NCBI RefSeq assembly: GCF_964204645.1
Contig: NC_134026.1
Location: forward strand, 18,990,650 to 19,054,649
Direction of reading: 5' to 3'
DNA length: 64,000 bases
DNA from: Tubulanus polymorphus
Taxonomy: Eukaryota > Nemertea > Palaeonemertea > Tubulaniformes > Tubulanidae
Part shown: piece after piece, positions 1 to 10,512 of the stretch
How the letters are laid out: each line of letters begins with the position of its first letter
How positions within the stretch are numbered: the first letter of the stretch is position 1
Made by a program: the position numbers and the translations under genes
The notes under the pieces: generated by a model
What the model saw: only the letters and a program-made list of their open reading frames with translations
Told to the model about the DNA's origin: nothing
Databases searched by the model: none

Positions 1-470
1 TTATGACATATAACAAGGTAGATTACTATGGAGAGGGATGGCTACGTGATGTCCCCCTTATATCGGATAAATTGTCGCTGCATCCTGAAACTAGAAATGA
101 TAGGCTTTCAAATTATATCAGTCGCAAAGTGCTAATATTCAGTCATATGGAATCCCTTTAAAGGGGCAATGTTCCTCCCCAAAACACAAAACAATGAGAG
201 TTTGGCAACAAATCAGATCAGTGCCAAAATCAATAAAGTTTTCCTAAATTAAAGTCAATTAAATATAAACAAATTATTATGACATATAACAAGGTAGATT
301 ACTATGGAGAGGGATGGCTACGTGATGTCCCCCTTATATCGGATAAATTGTCGCTACATCCTGAAACTAGAAATGATAGGCTTTCAAATTATATCAGTTG
401 CAAAGTGCTAATATTCAGTCATATGGAATCCCTTTTAAGGGGCAATGTTCCTCCCCAAAACACAAAACAA
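1..470. repeat. Tandem duplication, 276 bp period
   Basis: Bases 1 to about 194 recur almost unchanged at 277 to about 470. The unit begins TTATGACATATAAC and ends with a run like CCCCAAAACACAAAAC. The period is 276 bp, so the window probably opens inside a satellite-like array. No coding potential was recognised. Confidence 0.9.
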
Positions 471-528
471 AAGGAAACACATAAAGATTGGAAAAAAATA
501 GTTTCGCAACGCCAACAGTCTTAGTTGG

Positions 529-1257
529 TAACTGTAAGTAAATAGTATGCACATGGAACTACGTACCTTGCGGCACGGCCTTGTACATACGCATATCTCA
601 CCCATCATGTATTCCTTACAAACTGTCATTTCTTTTTCTTTAAAAATAATGTAGTTGTTTCACCTAAAACTACATATATTCATGATATCCCCGCTCCGTG
701 AGAAATGGAAAACGACGAGCTTTGTTTGAAGCAAAACACGAGCACGGGATAAAACAAATCGTTATAATTGCGCCATCTTCTGAACTTTCAAGCTTCGTCC
801 ACTTTCATAAAATTTATCAATTGTCGCTTCTGTTCCTTATACATATAGTTTTATTTCTTGTCTCTTTGTTTTATACTGGGTACTTGCGACAGCGGCCTAA
901 AGGCCCCGCACACAAGCTGAAAACTGCGCCATTTGCGTACGCAGTTTTCGGCTCGTGTGCGGGGGCCTTTAAAGGCTTTGCTTGGCCCACACAGGAATTT
1001 TGCATTTTCTTTCTCTTCTATACGAGTGACCGTGCTAACTAAAAAATTGTAAATGAATGTTGTTTTCTCCTTAATTCTCCTATTCATGCAATTTTGATAT
1101 AGCCTTTTATGCTTTCCGTGAAATAAATTTGAACTCGAACTTGAACTTGAGATTGAATTATGAGTAATAACCGTGGGATAGATAACACCGGTCGTTACAC
1201 GGGCGTTTAACTAGTTTAGTGCAGCGAAACTGAACAATCATAAGTACACACAAGCAT
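529..1257. other. Non-coding stretch with a hairpin
   Basis: No gene is recognised here. The only structure seen is the inverted repeat at 898-971. The short open frames lie across that palindrome and look like chance. Confidence 0.6.
898..971. repeat. Inverted repeat (hairpin) with GC-rich arms
   Basis: The left arm (AAAGGCCCCGCACACAAGC and onward) is the near-perfect reverse complement of the right arm about 10 bases further on. Each arm is about 30 bases. The arms are much richer in GC than the flanks. This is consistent with a small fold-back or DNA-transposon remnant. Confidence 0.8.
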
Positions 1258-1433
1258 TAGCAAAAATTCGCATAGATCAATCTTCGATATCAAAACCCGA
1301 TTAAATTATTGTCATGTAAACGATTTGCTTGACAATATAACTAATCATTTACTCGATAAACAACTGTATTTAATGAGAAACGATTTCGTATTTTTTTGTA
1401 AATCTTTTTCAATCTGCAAAGATTCTCATACAG

Positions 1434-1703
1434 GTAAGCTTTCACATCTCCTTGGTCGTGTTTTCGTATTTTGGCGAAAATTTCTTCATTCATATGGCCA
1501 GAACTGATCGAGCAGAAATTTCAGCAGGCGCTCCATTTCATTTTGACTAAGGTTTTTTCTTGTACAATTATTGTATCGCAACATTCTTCGAAATATGTTT
1601 TGTGAATCCTTTTGATTAGAGTGGTTAGTGCGTTTAACAATATGCCCGTGAATATAACATATAGCTGTTTTTTCACCAAATAGGTACGATTTTGATTTTG
1701 TAG
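1434..1703 (+). other. Intron in the 5' UTR of peptide gene A
   Basis: The donor CATACAG|GTAAGC and acceptor TTTTGTAG|AAGAATG frame the intron, with the acceptor 4 bases before the start codon. Equivalent boundaries occur in copy B (4890-5161), copy C (minus, 9008-9269) and the diverged gene D (12988-13282). Conservation in D, whose flanks differ, supports a real intron. Confidence 0.7.
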
Positions 1704-1707
1704 AAGA

Positions 1708-1935
1708 ATGCGCGGGCTTTTCATTTTCACTTTTGTCGCGGTGTGCTTCGCTATTGCGCATTGTAAGAATTCTCCCGAATACATCGCAGAATGCAAGTCA
1801 CTTGCGTGCGGCCGTTGCAAGGACGTACAGGGATTTGAAATGGCAAAATGTCATCACTGGTGCGATGTAACCGATATAAGCTACGACTATTTGTGCTTGC
1901 AGTACAAAGAATTTTATGACAAATTATATCAGTAA
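1708..1935 (+). CDS. Small secreted six-cysteine peptide, copy A
   Basis: The product is a 75-residue precursor. A hydrophobic signal peptide covers residues 1-19 (cleavage expected after the AHC region). The mature part of about 56 residues has six cysteines spaced C-x4-C-x2-C-x10-C-x3-C-x10-C, and an aromatic acidic tail (YKEFYDKLY). The layout suggests a secreted, disulphide-bonded, probably helical mini-protein such as a pheromone, defence peptide or toxin-like peptide; I do not recognise the family. The ATG lies 4 bases after a conserved splice acceptor. AATAAA overlaps the TAA stop, so the 3' UTR may be extremely short. It differs from copies B and C at 8 and 7 residues respectively, never at a cysteine. 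Confidence 0.85.
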   Translation: MRGLFIFTFVAVCFAIAHCKNSPEYIAECKSLACGRCKDVQGFEMAKCHHWCDVTDISYDYLCLQYKEFYDKLYQ

Positions 1936-2304
1936 TAAACGACAATTCGTGTGGGTATATATATATATTCTTTTCTACTTTCCTATTTTCATATTTTCGT
2001 CTCAACATCCTTTCTCGTCTCATCTTTCGAAATGGTAGATTCTTGTTCGTTTCAGCAGCCAAACAAAATCTGATTTGTTCATATTCAGTTCCACGCAACA
2101 CCATACATACAGGCGTATTACAGATTGAAATGAAATAAATAACGAAAAGAAAATACGTATCGTACGTAATAAGTCCTTTTACTAAATAAGAGAATTGTCG
2201 TTCTTATGATATATATAACCCGTTCTAATAATATTTAATTCTTATATATACAATCACTCACACTATGATTAACTAGTTAATACATCTATAAGATATAGAT
2301 GTTA

Positions 2305-2560
2305 ATTAGGTGAAGCATTGTGAGAGCAGCAAAAGTTGTACTTACAACGGCGTTAGTCTTACAACCGTCTCGTGCAGCCACTAAACCCGACAAAATTCAG
2401 ACTGGCAAATTATGCTTATACAATCCCTGCAAAACCTTCAAATTGTACATTCTAGGATCACAATTTAATTTTCTAACCTTTTGCAACCAAAAGCGAAGGT
2501 GCCGACGAGGCGCTACATGGTTTGGCGATACAGAGCCCCACAACTTTTAGTTACAGGCTC
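2305..2560 (+). repeat. Conserved non-coding block downstream of peptide A (76-codon open frame)
   Basis: An open frame of 76 codons starts at GTG (2320) with a TGA three codons upstream. It recurs at 5778-6008 and, inverted, at 8168-8398. Among the three copies most base changes alter the amino acid and very few are silent, and there is no ATG. I read it as a passenger of the duplication. A 3' exon of a spliced gene cannot be excluded, since ATTAG precedes it. Confidence 0.5.
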
Positions 2561-3374
2561 GTGCTTATCGTAGCTAGATTCCAACATTTGGTCTAAATTC
2601 CAACAATATCTCTCATCCCTCAAATTATGTTTTAAATATGCACATCAATCATTAAAACAGAGGTTCATATCTACCTTAAAACGATATACTTCAAAAACGT
2701 TTGTTATCAAGAATTTAGTAAGTGGATTCCTACAATGTTTACATGGACTCTTAAACGTTTTAGTCCATGGTTAAACCCACAAACCAGTGCCACTCTGTCC
2801 CAGCCACAGGATGGGCTGTACATTCACAGAATCAAAAAGGCAGAATCTGAAAAAAATAAACTGTTCATTTGTGGACTAAATCTTTTCTCGGTGTATGCGT
2901 TTTTCTTAGTCTCATTTTCAAGATGTTAGATTTTCTAAAGTTCAGTTGCTTACAAAGTATGTACAATATAAATGCGTGTGTATGGGAATAGACCAATAAA
3001 CCGAGATCCTTTTATTACACAATCCTCTGGTACCTTGTGTGGCTGACCTTCAGAAGATTCAAGAGTATTGAGCTTTCAATAGAAATCCACGAGTGTCTGG
3101 TTATTCGTATATTATTTTCAAATTTTCAAAAATAATGTGAACCACGAGCGACCGTGTGCGTAACCGTCCATTTCAAGTGAATTCATCTTCACCAAACTCA
3201 TCAAATGAAAATGGCCAATGGAATGAGCGTCCTCATTCACTTCAGAACGAATTCCCTGGGTAATTCATCGGCGACATCAGCTCTCGAAGGAGGAATCGAA
3301 AATAAACAAGAGGAGATAAGAATCTTAAACCCCTAGTATCATAAGTTTTGAACAATGATTGATTTGCAATAAAC

Positions 3375-3647
3375 CGTTTTACGGTTGGTGAGACGAGAAG
3401 ATACACAATATCTGTGTATGATTATAACGAGAGAAATCCCACAATAAATTCAGCCAAAACGAAAAACTTGAGTAGAAGAGTATATATATTTGCGCAACGT
3501 TTCGGCTAAAGACTATTCGCCATCATCAGGCGTACTGATGATGGCTAATAGTCTAGCCGAAACGTTGCGCAAATTTATATACTCTTCTACTCAAAATTCT
3601 CGTTTTGGCTGAATTTATTGTGGGATTTCTCTCGTTTTACGGTTGGT
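3375..3647. mobile_element. Fold-back insertion with hammerhead-like motifs
   Basis: Arms at 3429-3529 and 3535-3633 are near-perfect reverse complements around a 5-base centre. The insertion is bracketed by a 15 bp direct repeat (CGTTTTACGGTTGGT) at 3375-3389 and 3633-3647. The same site in unit B (about 6833) carries a single copy, so B is the empty site. Each arm, read outward from the centre, carries CTGATGA, a short stem (GGCT/AGCC), then GAAACGTT. This resembles a hammerhead ribozyme core of the kind found in Penelope-like elements. No protein is encoded. Confidence 0.8.
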
Positions 3648-4473
3648 AGTCGCCATTATGTTGGGATGTTTTTCTCAAGTATTGTTGGGTCGTTTTGTAT
3701 ATGCTAAAAACTGTTAATCAGATGCGTGGTTTATCTACTATATTTCACCGGTCCAATGATGGATTTTGAACATTTGGCGACTCACTGCGACGCGACCGCC
3801 AGCGACGATCACGAAGCAAGAAAGATATTTATATACTCAAATACAAATTGATGAATGTTTAAAATCGGTAACTCGAAAAGTGATGCACTGACATTGAATG
3901 TAATTGATAATTTATTAAGCGGCCAAGAACTGGATATAGGGACAATATTCAAATACTCTATGTATAACGTATATTACTAGAGAGAGGATGCATAATTGAC
4001 TAGATCTTGAACAAATTCTAACAAAGCAATTTCTTTTTTCGCTAGTGTCGGTGAAAATTTTGAATGAAGATTTTTAGATTAAACTTTTATTCTCCCGGCT
4101 ATGATAGTATAAGGAGGTTCATACAATATACATGTATATATACCAAAATATCAAAACATACAATAAGAAATAAATTGTTTCGCAGTTATTCAAAGGAATC
4201 AATAATTATGTGTTTTTCATTTACAATAAATAGGCTGTAAAGAGAATCAATTTATATATATTTACAATGAATAGTCTAGCAAAAACAAACATATAACACC
4301 AACAGTTTCTAGGTACATAGCAAAATTTGAATCAATGATATGTACAAATAAATGAAACCAAGTAGCCTAGCCAGATTTAAATGACTTGGACGTTAAAGGA
4401 CAAGTATCATCAATGGAGGTTCATACAAAATATTTTCTATATTATCAGTGAGGATATAACAGTCACGCTAGTT

Positions 4474-4728
4474 TCAAATTTTAATCAATTTATATATATA
4501 TATATCACACTTGGAAAAAAATCGTATAAGGCGATGTTCTAAATCACCATCAGTGGTATTTACCAAGGCCTTGTATTTCAGAACATTTGGCGAACGCCAG
4601 AAAAAAGAGGGAATGCGTAACTTGCGTCCTTTTCGTAATAAATTGCATTCGAGTAAAACTTGGAATTCATCACCTATTTCTGCTATACCATATTTGTTGC
4701 AAGGTTTATCAACATTCGCATAGATCAA
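4474..4728 (-). pseudogene. LINE 3'-end fragment within duplication unit B
   Basis: The minus-strand frame reads as the C-terminal cysteine-rich tail seen after the reverse transcriptase of many LINEs. It has a Cys residue, then an IGDEFxxLLEC-type motif and a basic region. The inverted homologue lies at about 9445-9680 on the plus strand in unit C, with the same motif. The fragment was therefore copied along with the peptide gene. The reverse transcriptase core is absent. Confidence 0.55.
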
Positions 4729-5165
4729 TCTTCGATATCAAAACCCGATTAGATTATTGTCATGTAAACGATTTGCTTGACGATATAACTAATCATTAAA
4801 TCTATAAACAACTGTATTTATTGAGAGGCGATTTCGTATTTTTTGTTATTCTTTTTCAATCTGCACAGGTACTCGTCAATCTCGTACAGGTAAGTTTTCA
4901 CATCTCCTTGGTCGAGTTTTCGTATTTTGGCGAAAATTTCTTCATTCGTATGGCCAGAATTGATCGAGCAGAAATTTCAGCAGGCGCTCCATTTCATTTT
5001 GACTAAGGTTTCTTCTTGTACAATTATTGTATCGCAAAATTCTTCGAAATATGTTTTGTGAATCCTTTTGATTAGAGTGGTTAGTGCGTTTAACAATATG
5101 CCCGTGAATATAACATATAGCTGTTTTTTCGACAAAAGTTGCTATGATTTTGATTTTGTAGAAGA

Positions 5166-5393
5166 ATGCGAGGGCTTTTCATTTTCACTTTTATCGCGGT
5201 ATGCTTCGCCATTGCGCATTGTAAGAATTCTCCCGAATACATCGCAGAATGCAAGTCACTTGCGTGCGGCGGTTGCAAGAACGTACCGGGATTTGAAATG
5301 GATAAATGTCATCACTGGTGCGATGTTACCGATATAAGCTACGACTATTTTTGTTCGCAGTACAAAGAATTTTATGACAAATTATATGAGTAA
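5166..5393 (+). CDS. Small secreted six-cysteine peptide, copy B
   Basis: This 75-residue paralogue of copy A has an intact signal peptide and all six cysteines at identical spacing. A 5' UTR intron spans 4890-5161 (GTACAG|GTAAGT to TTGTAG|AAGAATG). Against A there are eight amino-acid changes and about five silent codon changes. The cysteines and the YKEFYDKLY tail are unchanged, so the protein appears to be kept under constraint. The stop codon again overlaps AATAAA. Confidence 0.85.
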   Translation: MRGLFIFTFIAVCFAIAHCKNSPEYIAECKSLACGGCKNVPGFEMDKCHHWCDVTDISYDYFCSQYKEFYDKLYE

Positions 5394-7639
5394 TAAACGA
5401 CAATTCGTGTGGGTATATATATTCTTTTCTACTTTCCTATTTTCATATTTTCGTCTCAACATCCTTTCTCGTCTCATCTTTCGAAATGGTAGATTCTTGT
5501 TCGTTTCAGCAGCCAAACAAAATCTGATTTGTTCATATTCAGTTCCACGCAACACCATACATACAGGCGTATTACAGATTGAAATGAAATAAATAACGAA
5601 AAGAAAATACGTATCGTACGTAATAAGTCCTTTTACTAAATAAGAGAATTATCGTTCTTATGATATATATAACCCGTTCTAATAATATTTAATTCTTATA
5701 TAAATATACAATCGCTCACACTATGATTAACTAGTTAATACATCTATAAGATATAGATGTTAATTAGGTGAAGCATTGTGAGAGCAGCAAAAGTTGTACT
5801 TACAACAGCGTTAGTCTTACAACCGTCTCGTGCAGCCACTAAACCCGACAAAATTCAGACTTGTAAATTAAGCTTATACGATCCCTGCAAAACCTTCAAA
5901 TTGTACATTCTAGGATCACAATTTAATTTTCTAACCTCTTGCAACCAAAAGCGAAGGTGCCGACGAGGCGCTACATGGTTTGGCGATACAGAGCCCCACA
6001 ACTTTTAGTTACAGGCTCGTGTTTATCGTAGCTAGATTCCAACATTTGGTCTAAATTCCAACAATATCTCTCATCCCTCAAATTATGTTTTAACTATGCA
6101 CATCAATCATTAAAACAGAGGTTCATATCTACCTTAAAACGATATACTTCAAAAACGTTTGTTATCAAGAATTTAGTGAGTGGATTCCTACAATGATTAC
6201 ATGGACTCTAAAACGTTTCAGTCCATGGTTAAACCCACAAACCAGTGCCACTCTGTCCCAGCCACAGGATGGGCTGTGCATTCACAGAACCAAACAGTCA
6301 GAATCTGAAAAATAAACTGCTCGTTTGTGGACTAAATCTTTTTTCGGTGCATTCGTTTTTCTTAGTCTCATTTTCAAGATGTTAGATTTTCTAAAATTCA
6401 GATGCTTACAAGGTATTTACAATATAAATGCGTGTGTATGGGAATAGACCAATAAACCGAGAGCCCTTTATTACACAATCGTCTGGTACCTTGTGTGGCT
6501 AACCTTCAGAAGATTCAAGAGTATTTTAGCATTCAGTAGAAATCCACGAGTGCCTGGTTATTCGTATATTATTTTCAAATTTTCAAAAATAATGTGAACC
6601 ACGAGCGACCGTGTGCGTAACCGTCCATTTCAAGTGAATTCATCTTCACCAAACTCATCAAATGAAAATGGCCAATGGAATGAGCGTCCTCATTCACTTC
6701 AGAACGAATTCCCTGGGTAATTCATCGGCGACATCAGCTCTCGAAGGAGGAATCGAAAATAAACAAGAGGAGATAAGAATATTAAACCCCTAGTAGCATA
6801 AGTTTTGAACAATGATTGATTTGCAATAAACCGTTTTAAGGTTGGTAGCCGTCATTACGTTGGGATGCTTTCTCAAGCATTGTTGGGTCGTTTTCTATAT
6901 GCTAAAAACTGTTAATCAGATGCGTGGTTTATTTACTATATTTCACCGGTCCAATGGTGGATTTTGACAACTTTGGCGACTCACTGCGATGCGATTCACT
7001 GCGACCGCCAGCGACGATCGCGTCGAGTCGCAAGGTCGCCCTACGCCAGGCTTAACGCTGAATGTTGATTGTTGTATGTTTGTTACTAATAGTACCGGTA
7101 GTGCAATGGATTCATCACTGTCAATATAGTACTACAATGGTTTGCATGGCACTTGTACACAAAGACATTTCAGGATCTGCACATAAACGGCCTTTCAAGT
7201 GAAATCGAAAATCTAGCGATATTAAGCCGAGTTCTTATTCTATGGCTGTATTATTGCATTGTTATTCCAAATTTCAGCGCTATTTTCCAATGTGTGAATA
7301 CTGTCGGGCGTCATTTTACTCAAGAGACATATCTCTTTGGAAATTTTAGATTATTACCGGCCAGTTCGGCACTCGGCGAACGAGTGCCGTTTTAATAATC
7401 ATGCGTTCGGTATTGCGTGGGAAAAGGATGTTACCGTAAATACGATGGGGCACGAAGCAACTAAGATATTTATATACTCAAAAACAGTTTGATGAATGTT
7501 TAAAATCGGTAACTCGAAAAGTGATGCACTGACATTGAATGTAATTAATAATTTATTAATGGCCAAAAACTGGATATAGGGACAATATTCAAATACTCTA
7601 TGTATAACGTATATTACTAGAAAGAGGATGCAGTGACTA

Positions 7640-7795
7640 CTGTCTGTCACTGCTATCCGTCCGTAATTTCGTTAATAATCGGTTTATCTCTACATATTAT
7701 GCATCAGTTTGTTCAGTAAGGAATTTGCATTCAGAAATAAATCATGAAGTGGCATAGATTTGTTTGTATTTTCATCGAAATTACGGACCAGACAG
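7640..7795. mobile_element. MITE with TA target duplication
   Basis: A 156 bp insertion starts CTGTCTG and ends CAGACAG. The inner terminal repeat TCCGTAATTTCG also matches the other end, and about 13 extra bases sit in the left terminus. TA flanks it on both sides (7638-7639 and 7796-7797). Unit A has CTAG at this position, the expected empty site. This is the pattern of a non-autonomous Tc1/mariner-type element. Confidence 0.85.
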
Positions 7796-8775
7796 TAGAT
7801 CTTGAACGAATTCTAGCAAAGCAATTTCTTTTTTCGCTAGTGTCGGTGAAAATCTGATTTTTTCTCATCTCAATCTAATTTTGATCGGGTTTTTTAGATT
7901 TTAGATTTTCAAACTTTTATTCTCCCGGCTATGATAGTATAAGGAGGTTCATACAATATACATGTATATATACCAAAATATCAAATTGTAATCATTGTTG
8001 AAATCCACCCACTAAATCCTTGATAACAAACATCTTTCAAGTATATCGTTTTAAGGTAGATAAGTACCTCTGTTTTAATGATTGATGTGCATATTTGAGG
8101 GATGACAGATATTGTTTGAATTTAGGCCAAATGTTGGAACCTAGCTACGATAAGCACGTGCCTGTAACTAAAAGTTGTGGGGCTCTGTATCGCCAAACCA
8201 TGTAGCGCCTCGTCGGCACCTTCGCTTTTGGTTGCAAGGGGTTAGAAAATTAAATTGTGATCCTAGAATATACAATTTGAAGGTTTTGCAGGGATCGTAT
8301 AAGCTTAATTTGCCAGTCTGAATGTTGTCGGGTTTAGTGGCTGCACGAGACGGTTGTAAGACTAACGCCGTTGTAAGTACAACTTTTGCTGCTCTCACAA
8401 TGCTTCACCTAAACATCCATATCATATAGATGTATAAACTAGTTTATCATAGTGTGAGTGATTGTATATTATAAGAATTATATATTATTAGAACGGATTA
8501 TATATATTATAAGAACGACAATTCTCTTATTAGTAAAAGGACTTATTACGTACGATACGTATTTTCTTTTCGTTATTTATTTCATTTCAATCTGTAATAT
8601 GCCTGTATGTATGGTGTTGCGTGGAACTGAATATGAAATAATCAGATTTTGTTTGGCTGCTGAAATGAACAAGAATCTACCATTTGGAAATATGAGACGA
8701 GAAAGGAAGTTGAGAAGAAAATATGAATTTAGGAAAGTAGAAAAGAATATATATACCCACAAGAATTCTCGTTTA

Positions 8776-9003
8776 TTACTCATATAATTTGTCATAAAAT
8801 TCTTTGTACTGCGAACAAAAATAGTCGTAGCTTATATCGGTAACATCGCACCAGTGATGACATTTATCCATTTCAAATCCCGGTACGTCCTTGCAACGAC
8901 CGCACGCATGTGACTTGCATTCTGCGATGTATTCGGGAGAATTCTTACAATGCGCAATGGCGAAGCATACCGCGACAAAAGTGAAAAGGAAAAGCCCGCG
9001 CAT
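8776..9003 (-). CDS. Small secreted six-cysteine peptide, copy C
   Basis: This is a minus-strand copy of 75 residues with an intact signal peptide and six cysteines. It differs from copy B at five residues and from copy A at seven. The 5' UTR intron spans 9008-9269 on the minus strand (GTACAG|GTAAGT). The gene diverges from copy B across an inverted junction. Confidence 0.85.
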   Translation of the reverse strand: MRGLFLFTFVAVCFAIAHCKNSPEYIAECKSHACGRCKDVPGFEMDKCHHWCDVTDISYDYFCSQYKEFYDKLYE

Positions 9004-9444
9004 TCTTCTACAAAATCAAAATCATAGCAACTTTTGTTGAAAAAACAGCTATATGTTATATTCACGGGCATATTGTTAAACGCACTAACCACTCTAATCA
9101 AAAGGATTCACAAAACATATTTCGAAGAATGTTGCGATACAATAATTGTACAAGAAAAAACCTTAGTCAAAATGAAATGGAGCACCTGCTGAAATTTCTG
9201 CTCGATCAATTCTGGCCATATACGCCAAAATTTTCGCCAAAATACGACCAAGGAGATGTGAAAACTTACCTGTACGAGATTGACGAGTACCTGTGCAGAT
9301 TGAAAAAGAATAACAAAAAATACGAAATCGCCTCTCAATAAATACAGTTGTTTATAGATTTAATGATTAGTTATATCGTCAAGCAAATCGTTTACATGAC
9401 AATAATCTAATCGGGTTTTGATATCGAAGATTGATCTATGCGAA

Positions 9445-9680
9445 TTTTGATAAACCTTGCAACAAATATGGTATAGCAGAAATAGGTGATGAATTCCATG
9501 TTTTACTCGAATGCAATTCATTACGAAAAGAACGCAAGTTACACATTCCCTTTTTTTCTGGCGTTCGCCAAATGTTCTGAAATACAAGGCTTTGGTAAAT
9601 ACCACTGATGGTGATTTAAAACATCGCCTTATACGATTTTTGTCCAAGTGTGATATATAAAAATTGATTAAAATTTGAAA
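9445..9680 (+). pseudogene. LINE 3'-end fragment within unit C
   Basis: This is the plus-strand homologue of the fragment at 4474-4728. It shows the IGDEF motif followed by LLEC and then a degenerate basic region. The sequence after it (9680-9900) resembles a LINE 3' untranslated region and is shared with 4140-4450 in inverted form. Confidence 0.5.
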
Positions 9681-10055
9681 CTAGCGTGACTGTTATATCC
9701 TCAGTGATAATATGGAAAATAGTTTGTATGAACCTCCATTGAAGATACTTGTCCTTTAACGTCCAAGTCATTTGGATCTGGCTAGGCTAGTTAGTTACAT
9801 TTATTTGTACATATCACTGATTCAAATTATGCTTTGTAATTAGAAACTGTTTGTGTTATTTGTTTGTTTTTGCTAGACTAATCATTGTATATACCAAAAT
9901 ATCAAAACATACAATGATTTATCATGTTATCTTTATCGTTTACATCCCTGAGCGATTTTTGAATGAATTGGTCCTGCAGTGTTCTCTTGACCGTTTTAGT
10001 CAACCAGGAGACGTTCACTGGGTTCTGGTTAATGAAAATATAGCTTAGGCCACAT

Positions 10056-10470
10056 TCATTTAGAACTTTCTGAACGGTTCTGACCGTGTAGATGAGTTAT
10101 TATGTTTATTTCGCACATTATTTTACTTATTTTACTTGGATTTAGATCGTTTAGAAGTCTGCACCAATAATTATCCATTTTAGTTTTCATCAGAATTTCT
10201 ACAGGAAATCTGCCAGTCTCACCATAGACAATTGCAGATGGTGTTGTTTTCTTCAGCCCTAGTGCAGTCTTTGGAAATTTTAGATGTAAGGTCTCAATAA
10301 TTTTGAAATCCTCATACCCCCATACCTCAGAACCGTACAATAGAACTGGCAGAACAGTGGAATCAAAAAGACCCAACTGTATATCTATGGGTAGATCCAA
10401 ACTTCGGTATTTGTTAATTAAGCCAAACATCACCCTCCGGGCTTGGCCAGAAGTTCTTTTCTGGCTTTGA
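10056..10470 (-). pseudogene. LINE reverse-transcriptase C-terminal fragment
   Basis: The minus-strand frame of about 125 residues contains a segment like LPVLLYGSEVWG followed by LGLKKTTPSAIVYGETGR. This is the characteristic post-catalytic region of many LINE polymerases. The 5' part is missing upstream of about 10,470, and the open frame ends at 10,056. It is a truncated dead copy. Confidence 0.75.
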
Positions 10471-10477
10471 GGAAGTT

Positions 10478-10512
10478 GCGTACGAATACGAATACGAATA
10501 CGAATACGAATA
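10478..10512. repeat. Short (CGAATA)n microsatellite
   Basis: About five copies of TACGAA / CGAATA lie in tandem next to the LINE fragment. Confidence 0.85.

Larger units (their letters stand above)
1258..4160 (+). repeat. Duplication unit A (carries peptide gene A)
   Basis: This unit aligns with 4710-7985 at a constant offset of 3,458 bases from about 1,300 to 3,370. It then continues after a 258 bp insertion that is absent from unit B. It contains the 5' untranslated exon, intron and coding exon of the peptide gene plus about 2 kb of non-coding sequence. The intron is retained, so the copy arose at the DNA level and is not a retrocopy. Confidence 0.9.
4140..7985 (+). repeat. Duplication unit B (carries peptide gene B)
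   Basis: This unit is a direct tandem copy of unit A from about 4710 onward. It shares extra upstream sequence (4140-4710) with the inverted unit C. Relative to A it carries two private insertions: about 430 bp at roughly 7018-7445, and the 156 bp element at 7640-7795. The first insertion contains a 9 bp hairpin (CGGCACTCG, loop, CGAGTGCCG) near 7352-7374. Confidence 0.85.
7986..9915 (-). repeat. Duplication unit C, inverted (carries peptide gene C)
   Basis: This is a reverse-complement copy of about 4100-6205 of unit B, joined directly to the end of unit B at about 7985. It includes the LINE fragment, 5' UTR exon, intron, coding exon and downstream block. B and C thus form a roughly 2 kb inverted repeat separated by about 1.8 kb. 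Confidence 0.85.

Noticed and set aside
851-1087. Open frames across the hairpin at 0.9 kb on both strands
   Set aside because: They are a by-product of the palindrome; no coding features.
2320-8398. 76-codon frame repeated three times (2320, 5778 and inverted at 8398), looking like a second basic secreted peptide
   Set aside because: It starts with GTG after a nearby TGA, and nearly all differences among the copies change the amino acid. That does not fit coding constraint, so it is kept only as a repeat block.
9129-9341. 70-codon plus-strand frame opposite the 5' UTR region of peptide gene C
   Set aside because: It is antisense to the duplicated leader and intron, and not kept open in the equivalent stretch of copies A and B.
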